Shown: positions 1 to 8,446, counted from the first letter of the stretch. The stretch is 26,383 nucleotides of DNA from Clostridiales bacterium (GCA_004555705.1 SFHI01000008.1:1-26383); one strand, 5' to 3'. Numbers and translations: made by a program. Notes: generated from the sequence alone by a model not told the origin.

Positions 1-99
1 CATTTTATCCGAAAATGCTCAAAAACCGTAACGTTTCGTGCGGCTAATAGCCGCCCCTACGGTAACAACGCAAGGTGTTTGAAAACTGTAAACAACAAT
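1..99 (-). repeat. Half copy of GGCTATTAGCC-type MITE-like repeat
   Basis: Read on the minus strand, this stretch starts with ATTGTTGTTTACAG, continues through a TTTTCAAACACC segment and a GTAGGGGCGGCTATTAGCCGC palindrome, and ends in a TTTTTGAGC segment. The same order occurs in the complete copies at 8179-8352 and 17881-18055. Only one half is visible here, because the element is truncated or runs off the window edge. Confidence 0.7.
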
Positions 100-170
100 C
101 TATATTATAGCAATATACCGGGCCAAGCCGGATGTCAAATCTCCTTGTGGGGCGCAAACGGTCAACAGCC

Positions 171-917
171 CTAAAACACTTGGCCGGCTTCCTGCGCCGC
201 GTCCGCATTCTGATTCAATTCCCGATGCAGCGCCTGGAATAACCGTTCCTTTGCCGCTTTTCGGTAGCTGCGGCTGACGGGCACCCGACTGCCGTCATCC
301 ATCCGGAAGTGATCCTCCGCCAGCGCGGATACGCGGCTCAGATTCACCCAGAAGCTCTGGTGACATTGGCAGAACATCCCGTCCTCCGCCGCCCGGCCCA
401 GGATGTCCGTGGCATGGGCGGAGGTCTCATGGCAGCCGTCGCTGCAGTAAATCAGGGTTTTCCGCAGTCTACGTTCCATATACAGCACGCTGCCGATGCT
501 GACCAGCCGGATTTCGCCGTTCTCCCGGAAGCTGAGCCTGGGGTCCCGGGGCCGCTCCTCCATGGCGCTGCGGAGCGCGGAGCCGATGCGCTGCTCCAGT
601 TGGGACTTCACAACAAAATAGCTGTGGCGCACCTCATAGACATCCATGGCATAGCCTAAGTAATCCGTCATGAAAATGATTCGGCAGCCCGGACAGAGCA
701 CCGTGAGCTCCCGGGCAAGTCCAATTCCGTCCATCCGTTCCATGCGGATATCCAGCAACGCGATTTCGGGTTCCCACCCCTGCCGGACGGCGTCCAGCAG
801 GTCCCCCGGGGCCGCAAAGGAGCGTATCTGCCCCGGAGACGGCAGCGCGCCTTCCACTGCTCTGGCCGCCGCAGCCAGAGCCTCCGGCGTATCGTCACAA
901 ATCGCTATTCGGACCAT
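171..917 (-). CDS. LytTR-family response regulator (AgrA/VirR-like)
   Basis: A 248-residue two-component response regulator. The receiver (about residues 1-120) has the acidic pair D8-D9, the phospho-acceptor D56 in LLDIRM, T84 and K104, so it looks competent for phosphorylation. A LytTR DNA-binding domain follows (about 130-230, with LYMERRLRKTLIY and a QCHQSFWVNL segment). LytTR proteins bind paired direct repeats upstream of target promoters. The start is ATG at 917 with a purine-rich GGGAGAGAAGAG stretch before it. It overlaps the end of the upstream histidine kinase gene by 23 bp, so the two are probably translationally coupled and form a cognate pair. No peptide precursor (AgrD-like) or AgrB was seen nearby, so the signal is unknown. 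Confidence 0.92.
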   Translation of the reverse strand: MVRIAICDDTPEALAAAARAVEGALPSPGQIRSFAAPGDLLDAVRQGWEPEIALLDIRMERMDGIGLARELTVLCPGCRIIFMTDYLGYAMDVYEVRHSYFVVKSQLEQRIGSALRSAMEERPRDPRLSFRENGEIRLVSIGSVLYMERRLRKTLIYCSDGCHETSAHATDILGRAAEDGMFCQCHQSFWVNLSRVSALAEDHFRMDDGSRVPVSRSYRKAAKERLFQALHRELNQNADAAQEAGQVF

Positions 918-2202
918 TTCTCTTCTCTCCCTGTATCAAAGTCAGCCGCGCGAAAAATGTTTCTCCCGCCTGCTCTGTTTCATAGGTTCCCCGGTATTTT
1001 CCGGCGATGTGGTTCAGAACCCGGGTTCCAACCCCTCGCTCCAGCTCCGAAATCTGCCGGGGCTTTTTTGCCCGGTCACCCACCGGATTCTCGATGGAAA
1101 TCACCATGCAGCCCCGCAGGAGCGCGGAACGGAGCCGGATACACCCGTCCTGCCCCAGGGGGCAGGCCTCCATGGCGTTGTCCAGCAGATTGCCGAAGGC
1201 ACAGACCAGGTCCGGGTTGGAGATGCCGGAATCCGCCGGAACCTGGACCTGGAGGTTCAGGGAAATCCCCAGCTCCTTCGCCCGCTCCCTGTAGGAGTTC
1301 AGCAGCGCGTCCACCGCGGGATTTTCGCATAACTGGGGAGCGGCACTGTAACTCTGCTCCTTCAGCACGGCAATATACCGGGCCGCCTCTCCGTTTTCTC
1401 CGCTGCGCAGCAGATTTTCCATGGCGGTCAGGTGCTTGGCAATGTCGTGGCGCATCCGGCGCACAGCCTCATATTCCGCCGTGATGGAGGCATACCGCCG
1501 AAGCTGCCCGTCCATTTGGGAGGCCAGCAGCTGGTTCTCCTTTTGCAGCCGCTCCCGCTGGGCTTCCGAAAGGACATACTGAACCAGGAAGATATCCATC
1601 ACCACACACGCCATCAGCACGAACAGTGCGTAGGCCTTCTGGTTCGCCTGGGCATCCAGGCACAGCTCCCGTACATAGCCGAACAGAATAAACAGCTGAG
1701 CAATCAGGAACACAGCGCACAGCAGCCACTGCTTGATAGACAGCCTGTTTTTTGCCCGGTTGATAAGAATATCCAGAATCCAGATCAGCGTGGCATTCGT
1801 AGGGATCACGAAAAAATACGACAGCATCTGCCGGAAAAGCGGTTGCGCGTTCATCTGCCCGGCGAGTATCTCCGGCGTATAGACGAAAAGGGTACACAGC
1901 ATCTCCGTGAACCATACCAGCGTGTACAGCCCCGCCACCACGCAGGCAATTTTTTGCCACCGTCCCCGAAACAGGATCAGAAAACCGGCAGTGAACAGGA
2001 AAGGGCCGTAAAATAGCCGAATCAGCGACATATACGGCAGGGTACTGCCCAGCCAGATATGAACCGCGAACAACGTCAGGCACCCCAGGCTGGTGACGGT
2101 TTTCGAAAAGCGCCGGGGAAAGGTGTGGTTCATCAGCAGGAACCACTGAAGAAACAGCAGGAAATTGCCAATGAGGGGAACCGGATCGTAATACTTGACC
2201 AT
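895..2202 (-). CDS. Sensor histidine kinase, AgrC/GHKL type
   Basis: A membrane histidine kinase of 435 residues from the chosen start. The first ~215 residues are hydrophobic, with about six likely transmembrane segments, as in peptide-sensing AgrC/ComD kinases. A short coiled stretch (about 212-245) leads to the phospho-acceptor H252 in the MRHDIAKHL motif. The GHKL ATPase has its N-box at about 335-347 (FGNLLDNAMEAC) and a late RGVGTRVL glycine box. The ATG at 2202 is preferred over the upstream in-frame ATG at 2238 because GGGAGG lies 8 nt before it. The gene overlaps the downstream LytTR regulator, its likely partner. A MITE-like repeat separates it from a possible promoter at 2549-2578. 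The ligand cannot be deduced. Confidence 0.9.
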   Translation of the reverse strand: MVKYYDPVPLIGNFLLFLQWFLLMNHTFPRRFSKTVTSLGCLTLFAVHIWLGSTLPYMSLIRLFYGPFLFTAGFLILFRGRWQKIACVVAGLYTLVWFTEMLCTLFVYTPEILAGQMNAQPLFRQMLSYFFVIPTNATLIWILDILINRAKNRLSIKQWLLCAVFLIAQLFILFGYVRELCLDAQANQKAYALFVLMACVVMDIFLVQYVLSEAQRERLQKENQLLASQMDGQLRRYASITAEYEAVRRMRHDIAKHLTAMENLLRSGENGEAARYIAVLKEQSYSAAPQLCENPAVDALLNSYRERAKELGISLNLQVQVPADSGISNPDLVCAFGNLLDNAMEACPLGQDGCIRLRSALLRGCMVISIENPVGDRAKKPRQISELERGVGTRVLNHIAGKYRGTYETEQAGETFFARLTLIQGEKRNGPNSDL

Positions 2203-2263
2203 GGGGAATCCTCCCGTGAAAAGGATTATCAGGAACATCTGCCGGCCCCAGTGTCAACACGGT

Positions 2264-2520
2264 AAATTGGTGTTTGTAGGGATGACGGAAAGCAATACCT
2301 TCCCCCGGGGGGAAGGTGCCCCGCAGGGGCGGATGAGGAATGGCGAAACCTGAACTTTTTCGCAGCGGTTGGAATTACAGTACAACATTTGGACGAATCC
2401 CGAAAAAATGGGACAACTCTGTAATCTACAGTGGTCGCCGTTCCTCATCCACCGCTGCGCGGTCCCCCTTCCCCCCGGGGGAAGGTATTATTTCGCTGGC
2501 ATCCCTACAAACACCAATTT
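2264..2520. mobile_element. MITE-like element with ~85-bp terminal inverted repeats
   Basis: The left end, AAATTGGTGTTTGTAGGGATG, recurs inverted at the right end. Inverted similarity continues inward through a CCTTCCCCCGGGG block and a GGGGCGGATGAGGAA block, about 85 bp per arm. A unique core of ~90 bp separates the arms. No coding sequence fits a transposase, so it would be non-autonomous. The outer ~14 bp resembles the AAATTGTTGTTTAC end of the other repeats in this window. It lies between the histidine kinase gene and its probable promoter. Confidence 0.75.
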
Positions 2521-2548
2521 GCCGCACTGCCGAGGGATACCGATAAAT

Positions 2549-2578
2549 ATATTATCAATGTATCACAGCTTCCGGCAA
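2549..2578 (-). promoter_or_regulatory. Possible promoter for the histidine kinase/LytTR pair
   Basis: On the minus strand, TTGCCG (2573-2578) is followed 16 bp later by GATAAT, or 18 bp later by TAATAT. This is a moderate sigma-A match upstream of the kinase gene, with the 2264-2520 repeat in the intervening leader. Prediction by eye only. Confidence 0.35.
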
Positions 2579-2627
2579 TTGTCCACTCCAATTCCCCGCG
2601 TCCCGGCGTAATCCTGCGGGCCCGTCC

Positions 2628-4205
2628 TCAATCCCAGCGGTCCAGCGTATAGATGGTGGTTCCCGTACCGGTGGTCACCCGGAAGGTATTGCTCCAGCTG
2701 TTTGCAGACCCAAACAGAACGAATCCGCAGGCAGAGGCCTCCTCGAAGCCCGACAGAGAATGACTGTCGGAGTAAGCCTCAATGGTGGCGCGAATCTCAT
2801 GGAACTCACTTTTCAGAATCTCCGGGAACAGCGCCAGCCCCGAGTTCCGGCGATCCCGGCAGCCCTCCAGAACAAAGATCACCGATTTCCCCTTGAACTC
2901 GAAGCCGGGCTGCCACAGGCTGGGCTGCAGGGTGACCGCCGTCACCTTACAGTAACCGGGCGTCAGCCCCCAGGTATCGGGCGTGGACCCCCCTCTGTAA
3001 ACATAGATGCTGAAGGGATTGCGCCGCTCCGGGCTGTCCCACTGGAGGATGGGTACCGCTTCGGGGTCCTCCGCGGTGACGATGGCGCAGAAGTTGTCCC
3101 TGCCCGGCTTTACCAGGAATTCAATCTTTGAAGCCCGGGGCAGCACCGTGTCGCGGAATTTCACCCAGGTCATATTCGCCCTGGGCGTCAGGGCATCGTT
3201 TTCGGTTTTTGCGGTTCTGGTGGGCACTCCGGCAAAGACGCCGCCCTCACGGCCTCCCAGGGAGGGCGCGCTCCAAAGCGTCTGAATTTCCTCAAGCCGT
3301 GCAAACCGCCGCTTGAGTGCGTTGGCAAGATGCATCTTTTCCGCCAGCTCCTCAGCCCGCCGGACATTCCCCTCCTTCGGCAGCGCCTGGGGCCGCTGGT
3401 ACTGGGTGGGGTCCATCTTCTCCCGGAATCTGCGTTGGATTTCCTCCAGCTTCAGGCCGTCCATAATATCCTCCAGCAGCGTCCCCAGAACGCCCGAGGT
3501 GATATGGCAGAATCCGGCGGGCGCGGACGCCGCGGCTTTCCACAGCAGATTTCGCCCGTTCCGGTTCCCATGCACCCGGTTCAGCACGTCAAGGAACCAC
3601 TCGGCCCGTCCCAGCACCTGGTCTCCCCGGTACAGTGTGCCGGAACGCAGCAGATTCACAGCGGTTTCCACACTGCGGGTGCTGTATTTTCCCACAGCGC
3701 TACCAAGCAGGGTATATTCCTGATTCTTTGCCGCCTCCACCTCGCAGGGGTCTGCGCGGTGCACCATATGCTGGGGTACCTGCACCATCAGGTGCTTCCA
3801 GGGCCCGGTCTGAGAATATCCCAGCTGGCCAGCCGGCTCAAACGTACCGTTGATGTGTGCCTTTTCCACAATCTCCCGCATCCTGCGAACCGGGATTGCG
3901 AACACACCGGAGGGCTCACGGCTCCACATGACCGCGTGGGTTTTCCCGCTGTCATCCACCCGGACAAGGCCGCCATAGCGGTGAATAAAGCTCCGGCAGC
4001 ACGAACAGTTATATTGCTGGCGTATCCCCTCGGGCAGTGATTCCAGATAAACCTGGAACAGCCCCGTGGTGTCCGTCCGGAACAGCTGCTCGCCGTCCAA
4101 CCCCATTTCCTCCAGGAAGGAACGCTGAACCGTGTCCCGCAGCTTCTGATAGCTGTCGTCGTGTGCACCGATGTCAAACTCTTCGGCGCTGATTATCGTG
4201 TACAT
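2628..4205 (-). CDS. Unknown 525-residue protein in kinase/PP2C/vWA operon
   Basis: I do not recognise this family. The ATG at 4205 is chosen because GGAGG lies 7 nt upstream; in-frame starts at 4274 (GTG) and 4268 have no such site. No signal peptide or membrane segment is evident. A cysteine cluster, C67-x-C69-C70 (NCSCCRSFIHRYGGLV), sits in the N-terminal third and could bind metal or iron-sulfur. It is followed by a segment with VMW and a basic/acidic helical middle (about 270-320, AEELAEKMHLANALKRRFARLEE split over two helices). The C-terminal ~170 residues look beta-rich (VYRGGSTPD, GKSVIFVLEG). It is the last gene of the operon, about 90 bp after the kinase stop codon. It may be a substrate or effector of the kinase, but that rests on position alone. 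Confidence 0.8.
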   Translation of the reverse strand: MYTIISAEEFDIGAHDDSYQKLRDTVQRSFLEEMGLDGEQLFRTDTTGLFQVYLESLPEGIRQQYNCSCCRSFIHRYGGLVRVDDSGKTHAVMWSREPSGVFAIPVRRMREIVEKAHINGTFEPAGQLGYSQTGPWKHLMVQVPQHMVHRADPCEVEAAKNQEYTLLGSAVGKYSTRSVETAVNLLRSGTLYRGDQVLGRAEWFLDVLNRVHGNRNGRNLLWKAAASAPAGFCHITSGVLGTLLEDIMDGLKLEEIQRRFREKMDPTQYQRPQALPKEGNVRRAEELAEKMHLANALKRRFARLEEIQTLWSAPSLGGREGGVFAGVPTRTAKTENDALTPRANMTWVKFRDTVLPRASKIEFLVKPGRDNFCAIVTAEDPEAVPILQWDSPERRNPFSIYVYRGGSTPDTWGLTPGYCKVTAVTLQPSLWQPGFEFKGKSVIFVLEGCRDRRNSGLALFPEILKSEFHEIRATIEAYSDSHSLSGFEEASACGFVLFGSANSWSNTFRVTTGTGTTIYTLDRWD

Positions 4206-4295
4206 TCCATAACCTCCCATACTATAGTGATAATCTTTGTGAACCGATGATTCCCGCTGATATTCCATAGACACAGGCCGGTGCGTGTTCCCATC

Positions 4296-5225
4296 CTACA
4301 GCGGGTCCGGTCTGTGAAAGAAACTTTTTCCGTTTTCCATGCCCGGGGCATTCTGCTCCTGCAGCCACCGGAATACCGTCTGCGCATCCGGCCGCTGGTC
4401 CGGATCCGGCAGAAGCATCCGATAAATCAGCTGCCGCAGCCATTCCGGCAGCTCCCCGCTGACCCGGGGGATATCCCCGTTCAGCACCGCGTACACCGCT
4501 GAGGGGCAGCCCTCCGGAAGCCCGGGCAGCCTGCCGCAGGCGTATTCGTGGAAAATCAGTCCCAGGGCGAAAATATCGATCTTATTTGTCAGCCGGATGG
4601 AGTCATCCCCCATGGCCAGCAGGGTTTCCGGCGCCACATACACGGCATCAAAGGAGATTTGATCCCCGCTGCGGGGCTTCTCTTCCAGGAAACCCGCGTC
4701 AAAATCGATCAGCTTCAGCGTAAAGCCCCCGGCTGCCGTGCGTTTGAGGATGATGTTGGCCGGCTTCAGATCCCCGTGGACAACGCCGTGGGCATGGAGG
4801 CTCTGAACGCAATAGGTCAGTACCTTCATCAGTAGGATTTTCCGCTCCTGGGGCTGCTCGGCAATGCCCTTTACGCTGAACCCGGCTGCGGGAATCCTGG
4901 GGCTCACGGCGTAGAAGCTGGAGCCGAAGCAGAAGAAGTCCGATACGAAAACGATATTCCCGGTATCGGCTTCCCGAACCCTTCGGTACAGCTCCCGCTG
5001 TGCCCCTTCAAAGGCGTCACAGCGGGCGTTGGCGCTGTCCACCGCGCTTTGAGGAATTCCCTCCTCCGCGCGCTTGCGCTTGGGGGCCAGGAAGCGCTTG
5101 ATAAACCACTCGCTGCCGTCCTTTTCCGCAAAGCTCCACTGGGCACTGCCGCTGGTTGTCCAGGGGGCAATCAGCTGATAGCCGTTGACCATTTCCAGGC
5201 CGTTAATACCCGCGTTCATCATCAT
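4296..5225 (-). CDS. Ser/Thr protein kinase of TerY-P-like triad
   Basis: A soluble Hanks-type kinase of 309 residues with no transmembrane segment or sensor domain. Visible kinase features are K43 (WFIKRF, the ATP-anchoring lysine), the catalytic loop HGDLKPANI (H150-N157, with Gly replacing the usual Arg of HRD), DFD in place of DFG (D174-D176), and VAPE for the APE motif. The glycine-rich loop is poorly conserved. The DFD form and HGD loop fit the divergent kinases that accompany vWA and PP2C genes in TerY-P triads. Its ATG overlaps the phosphatase stop codon in an ATGA junction, and GGAGG lies 4 nt before the first of three consecutive ATG codons. It presumably opposes the neighbouring phosphatase; substrates are unknown. 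Confidence 0.88.
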   Translation of the reverse strand: MMMNAGINGLEMVNGYQLIAPWTTSGSAQWSFAEKDGSEWFIKRFLAPKRKRAEEGIPQSAVDSANARCDAFEGAQRELYRRVREADTGNIVFVSDFFCFGSSFYAVSPRIPAAGFSVKGIAEQPQERKILLMKVLTYCVQSLHAHGVVHGDLKPANIILKRTAAGGFTLKLIDFDAGFLEEKPRSGDQISFDAVYVAPETLLAMGDDSIRLTNKIDIFALGLIFHEYACGRLPGLPEGCPSAVYAVLNGDIPRVSGELPEWLRQLIYRMLLPDPDQRPDAQTVFRWLQEQNAPGMENGKSFFHRPDPL

Positions 5226-6193
5226 GTTTCCTCCGCCATGTAATCCTGTTTATACGCCATCCAAAGGGCCCGGTGGCCCACGGAATCATTCTCCTCCAGC
5301 ACCCGGCGGAGGGACTGGGTGAAACGGGCTCTGAAATACTCCCGTCGGGGTCTGTAAGCGGTTTGCAGCGCCCGGAAGTTGGAGAACCCCATGACCGCAA
5401 GCTGAAGGGTGTAGTCATCCCCCGCCACCGCACCGATTTCCTCCCTCAGGGTGTTTTCCCAGTCCAGCGGTGTCTCCGCGCTGATCAGCGTGTCCAGAAG
5501 CAGTTCTTCCAGATGCATGGGGGACGGGAAATAGGAGAAGCATCCGTCCGTGGCAGTCAGCACCATGCAGGGCTCCCGGGTAAAGGTCTGTGCCCAGTGA
5601 ATCCGGAAGTCGGAGTCGGCGCTGATCACATTGGAAAGGATGCCATCGCCCATCAGGCTGTCGAAGGGGTCTGCCCCGCCCCGGATGTCATCCCGGCTTG
5701 TCTGACGCAGTCCGGATACCGGAAAGAAATAAGTTCGGGAATCCCCCGCCCAGAACGAGCATATCCGGCAGCGGTTCCGCCCCGCTGCCTCCACCAGCAC
5801 GGCAGCCAGGGTAGAGGGCAGGGTTTTGCTCAGGCGGCTGGGAAATGCCGTATCCTCCGGGGGAATCTGCGCCTTGACTTCCCTCAGGCGGCTGGAAAGC
5901 AGCGTCTCAAGCTGCTCCGCCAGAGCCTCCGGCGCGGCGCCTCCGGTTCCCCGGGCACCCATATCCCCGGCCAGGAACCAATCCGCCAGTGTGTTTCCGA
6001 TAAGCCATGCGGAAACCCGGGCGCCGGTCCAGTCTCCGAACCGGGGATATCTGCGGGCGCCGCTGCCCCCGCAGCCATCCATGCAGGCAATCATCCCCGC
6101 CCGTTCGCCGCAGGTCAGTCTGAGGGGCGCGTCCTCACTCTTTTGGGCGTGCTTTTCCTCGCAGACACACAATGTGAATGTGACGATACCCAT
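5222..6193 (-). CDS. PP2C-family Ser/Thr phosphatase of TerY-P-like triad
   Basis: A 323-residue metal-dependent phosphatase, probably cytosolic. PP2C motifs in order are D39 in ACMDGCGG, GDSR at 150-153, a DGI segment near 183, TDG at 215-217 and GDD at 258-260. These acidic residues are the expected metal ligands, so the enzyme is probably active. An insert of about 100 residues follows the first motif, which is common in this subgroup. The start at 6193 has GGAGG 6 nt upstream. The gene follows the vWA gene by 34 bp and overlaps the kinase by 4 bp, so all three are one transcription unit. The likely role is to reverse phosphorylation by the neighbouring kinase. Confidence 0.88.
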   Translation of the reverse strand: MGIVTFTLCVCEEKHAQKSEDAPLRLTCGERAGMIACMDGCGGSGARRYPRFGDWTGARVSAWLIGNTLADWFLAGDMGARGTGGAAPEALAEQLETLLSSRLREVKAQIPPEDTAFPSRLSKTLPSTLAAVLVEAAGRNRCRICSFWAGDSRTYFFPVSGLRQTSRDDIRGGADPFDSLMGDGILSNVISADSDFRIHWAQTFTREPCMVLTATDGCFSYFPSPMHLEELLLDTLISAETPLDWENTLREEIGAVAGDDYTLQLAVMGFSNFRALQTAYRPRREYFRARFTQSLRRVLEENDSVGHRALWMAYKQDYMAEET

Positions 6194-6227
6194 ACGATTC
6201 CTCCGGCAATCTCAATTGGGAGCGGCA

Positions 6228-6971
6228 TCAGATGCTTCCGACCAGCAGCCGCAGCACTTCGTCGTAATCCCGCTCCCGCATTCCCTGTCCGGCAATAGTC
6301 TTGACAGAAATCACATTATCCCAGTTCTCGCTGATGGTGCTCCAGAATTTGGCATCCGGCGCAAACAGCAGCAGCCGCTTGGAGCTATAGTGCATTTTGG
6401 CCTTCGGATTGTCCTGGTCATCCCCCCACCACTGGGTCAGCACCGAGAAATCCCCCGGCATCTTTGGGTCATAATTCGGGGCGGACCTGCCAAAGCCAAT
6501 CTCATGGGTGGACGCGTCGGTCCATACCACAATAATCTGCCGGCATTTCCGGCTTCCGGAGGGCCACCGCCATTTGGATGCCATGGCGTAGGCCAGCGCT
6601 TCCAGACCGTCCTCCGGCTCGTCGCCTCCGCCGATGGCCTCGATGGAATTCACCGCGCTGCAGAACTGCTCCTTCTGCTCCGGCATATCCAGGAAATCCG
6701 TGGTCTCGATGGCGTGGTCCCCATCCACCAGGTAATCCCGGAATATCAGGAGCCTGATGCGCAGGCTGTTGATCCGCTTGTCCTTCGACGCTGCCTCCCG
6801 CAGGATATCATCCGGAAGCCTTTTCGCGTTTTCCTTCACCATCTGAATGACCGGTTCCATGCTCTTGGTGGCGTCGATGCACAATACCAGGTCCACATCG
6901 TAGGAAAACGGGACCCTGTAGCTTCCCTGTCCGTCATCCCGGCCGGCAGCTGCATAACTTCCCATACTCAT
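6228..6971 (-). CDS. vWA-domain protein, TerY-like
   Basis: A 247-residue protein made almost entirely of one von Willebrand A domain. The MIDAS motif is D33-A-T35-K-S37, a Thr variant of DxSxS, with further acidic residues at D79 (FRDY) and D152 (WTDAS). The GGGDEPEDGLEAL segment is characteristic of TerY-like domains. No signal peptide is present, so a cytosolic metal-dependent binding role is expected. The ATG at 6971 has AAGAGG 8 nt upstream; the longer in-frame start at 7043 adds a basic stretch without a ribosome binding site. It is the first gene of the operon. Known TerY-P systems link such triads to stress and tellurite-resistance genes, but no TerC or TerD gene is visible here. Confidence 0.88.
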   Translation of the reverse strand: MSMGSYAAAGRDDGQGSYRVPFSYDVDLVLCIDATKSMEPVIQMVKENAKRLPDDILREAASKDKRINSLRIRLLIFRDYLVDGDHAIETTDFLDMPEQKEQFCSAVNSIEAIGGGDEPEDGLEALAYAMASKWRWPSGSRKCRQIIVVWTDASTHEIGFGRSAPNYDPKMPGDFSVLTQWWGDDQDNPKAKMHYSSKRLLLFAPDAKFWSTISENWDNVISVKTIAGQGMRERDYDEVLRLLVGSI

Positions 6972-7417
6972 AATCAAAACCTCTTTTCCCGGAAAGCCCC
7001 GCACAGGAACGGAGGAGTTTCTCCGTCTCCGCTTGCGAATCATGGCTTTCCATATTTTACCGTTAACCGGTTCCCGGGGCTGTACCCGTTGGTCATATTG
7101 TACCTTCTCCCTTCCTTCTCAGGGCAGTTCCTTGTCGGAAAACCCAAAATATTGTAATGAAATCCGGTGTTCTCTCCGCAGCGGGCCAGCCTCCCGAAAC
7201 CCGAAAATCGCCCCCGGGGTTCCTTCCCCCGGGAGCGCAGGAGGTCGATTTCCTCCGAATCTGCAAATTATGACAAAAAATCGACCAATTGTGCGCCGCT
7301 TCTTTGATTTAGGAATTTCCCTATAGTAAAATAAAGATAAACATATTGTGGTGTTTTCTCTTCCCCGCTTCCGCGGCTGTTCTTTGGGGCGGGAAACATC
7401 CGGGAAGGAGGGATTCC
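6972..7417. other. Divergent intergenic region between the two signalling blocks
   Basis: About 445 bp without a gene. It contains a GC-rich hairpin (CCCGGGG/CCCCGGG arms, 7213-7233), a short GGAGG-N7-CCTCC inverted repeat (7240-7256) and, near the right end, a likely promoter for the LytTR gene. I found no convincing minus-strand promoter for the vWA operon, though weak TACAAT and TAAAAT boxes occur near 7060-7100. Confidence 0.5.
7304..7332 (+). promoter_or_regulatory. Promoter of the LytTR pseudo-receiver gene
   Basis: TTGATT (7304-7309) and TAAAAT (7327-7332) are separated by 17 bp, within an AT-rich island in otherwise GC-rich DNA. The transcript would have a leader of about 80 nt before the start codon at 7418. 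Confidence 0.5.
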
Positions 7418-8152
7418 ATGCGAATCGGGATATGCGACAGCGACTGGAGGTACGTTCGATGGCTCACCGGTCTGGTGCGCCAGATCGACTGTGTCCGGGA
7501 AAGTCTGATTGTGCCCTACTGCAAGCCCAGCTGGCTTGTGGAGGATGTGTGCTCCAACGCGGAATCCTTCGACATCCTGATCATTTCCCAGAAGCTGGAA
7601 ACCGAAAGCGGTGTGGATACCATTCTGAAGGTACGGGCCAGGAACCCTCACTGCATGGCGATTCTTTTAAGTGAGGATAACATCGTGATTCCGGAAATGT
7701 ACCGGCTGTCCCACAGTGTTCTGCTGCCGAAGGAGTTGGTTCCCCTGCACCTGATCACCGTAGTCAACCGTCTGGCCGCCTCCCTGGAGCGGAAGCGTGA
7801 GCGGTACGTCCATCTGATTGCGGGGCGGGAGCACCGGATCATCCCCTGCTCCCAGATTCTGTACATGGAAAAGATTCTTCGGAAAACCCTTGTGGTGACG
7901 AAAACCTGTTCCTTCGAAACCTATCAGCCCCCCAAAGAGCTCCTGGAGCAAAGCGGCACCACCGTTTTCGTCCAGTGTCATCGCAGTTATTATGTTAACC
8001 TTCAAAACGTTCATACGCTTTGTTCCTCCCAAATTCAGATGATCAACGGCTCCAGCATTCCGGTGGGAAACACCTTTGTCGAGGCCCTGCACAGCGCCTA
8101 CAGCGGCTACTGTACGGACTTGCTCAGCGAAGAATTTTCCCCACTCATTTAA
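7418..8152 (+). CDS. LytTR regulator with degenerate receiver domain
   Basis: A 244-residue regulator built like AgrA-type proteins. The N-terminal half keeps the receiver layout (D7 and D9, a lysine in LLPKEL), but the phospho-acceptor position is serine: FDILIISQK puts S57 where LLDIRM has Asp. Control by phosphorylation is therefore unlikely. The C-terminal LytTR domain (about 130-235) is well kept, with ILYMEKILRKTLVV and VQCHRSYYVNL nearly matching the regulator at 171-917. The ATG at 7418 has AAGGAGGG 5 nt upstream. No histidine kinase is adjacent. It is transcribed divergently from the vWA/PP2C/kinase operon and ahead of the zinc-ribbon and FHA genes, so it may regulate this island, an inference from position. 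Confidence 0.88.
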   Translation: MRIGICDSDWRYVRWLTGLVRQIDCVRESLIVPYCKPSWLVEDVCSNAESFDILIISQKLETESGVDTILKVRARNPHCMAILLSEDNIVIPEMYRLSHSVLLPKELVPLHLITVVNRLAASLERKRERYVHLIAGREHRIIPCSQILYMEKILRKTLVVTKTCSFETYQPPKELLEQSGTTVFVQCHRSYYVNLQNVHTLCSSQIQMINGSSIPVGNTFVEALHSAYSGYCTDLLSEEFSPLI

Positions 8153-8178
8153 CCCCCGGCCCTTCGCGGCAGAAAGAA

Positions 8179-8352
8179 AAACTGTTGTTTACAGTTTTCA
8201 AACACGTTGCGTTTTCACCGTAGGGGCGGATATTATCCGCCCGAAACGTTCCGTTTTTTTGAGTGTTTTCATAGAACAGGGCGCTTTGGCAGACGAAAGG
8301 TTGCGGGCGGATAATAGCCGCCCCTACGATAACGAATCGTAAACACCAATTT
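8179..8352. mobile_element. Complete GGATATTATCC/GGCTATTAGCC MITE-like repeat
   Basis: About 174 bp, opening with CTGTTGTTTACAG and closing with GTAAACACCAATTT. Two palindromic blocks (GTAGGGGCGGATATTATCC and its inverted partner) flank a core with TTTTTTTGAGTGTTTTC and GCAGACGAAAGG. The same core and ends occur inverted at 17881-18055. It occupies most of the 337-bp gap after the LytTR gene and has no coding content. Confidence 0.75.
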
Positions 8353-8446
8353 ATCTTTCCGCTGTCGGAAACCTGCCTGCCCAACGAAAATTTGATTACA
8401 TTTTCTGTACGGTTTCGACATGGTCTCCCCCATCCGGAAGCCGGTG

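Noticed and set aside
2628..7043. Calling the triad a tellurite-resistance operon
   Set aside because: Only vWA, PP2C and kinase genes are present; no TerC, TerD-type or TerB gene is visible, so resistance cannot be claimed.
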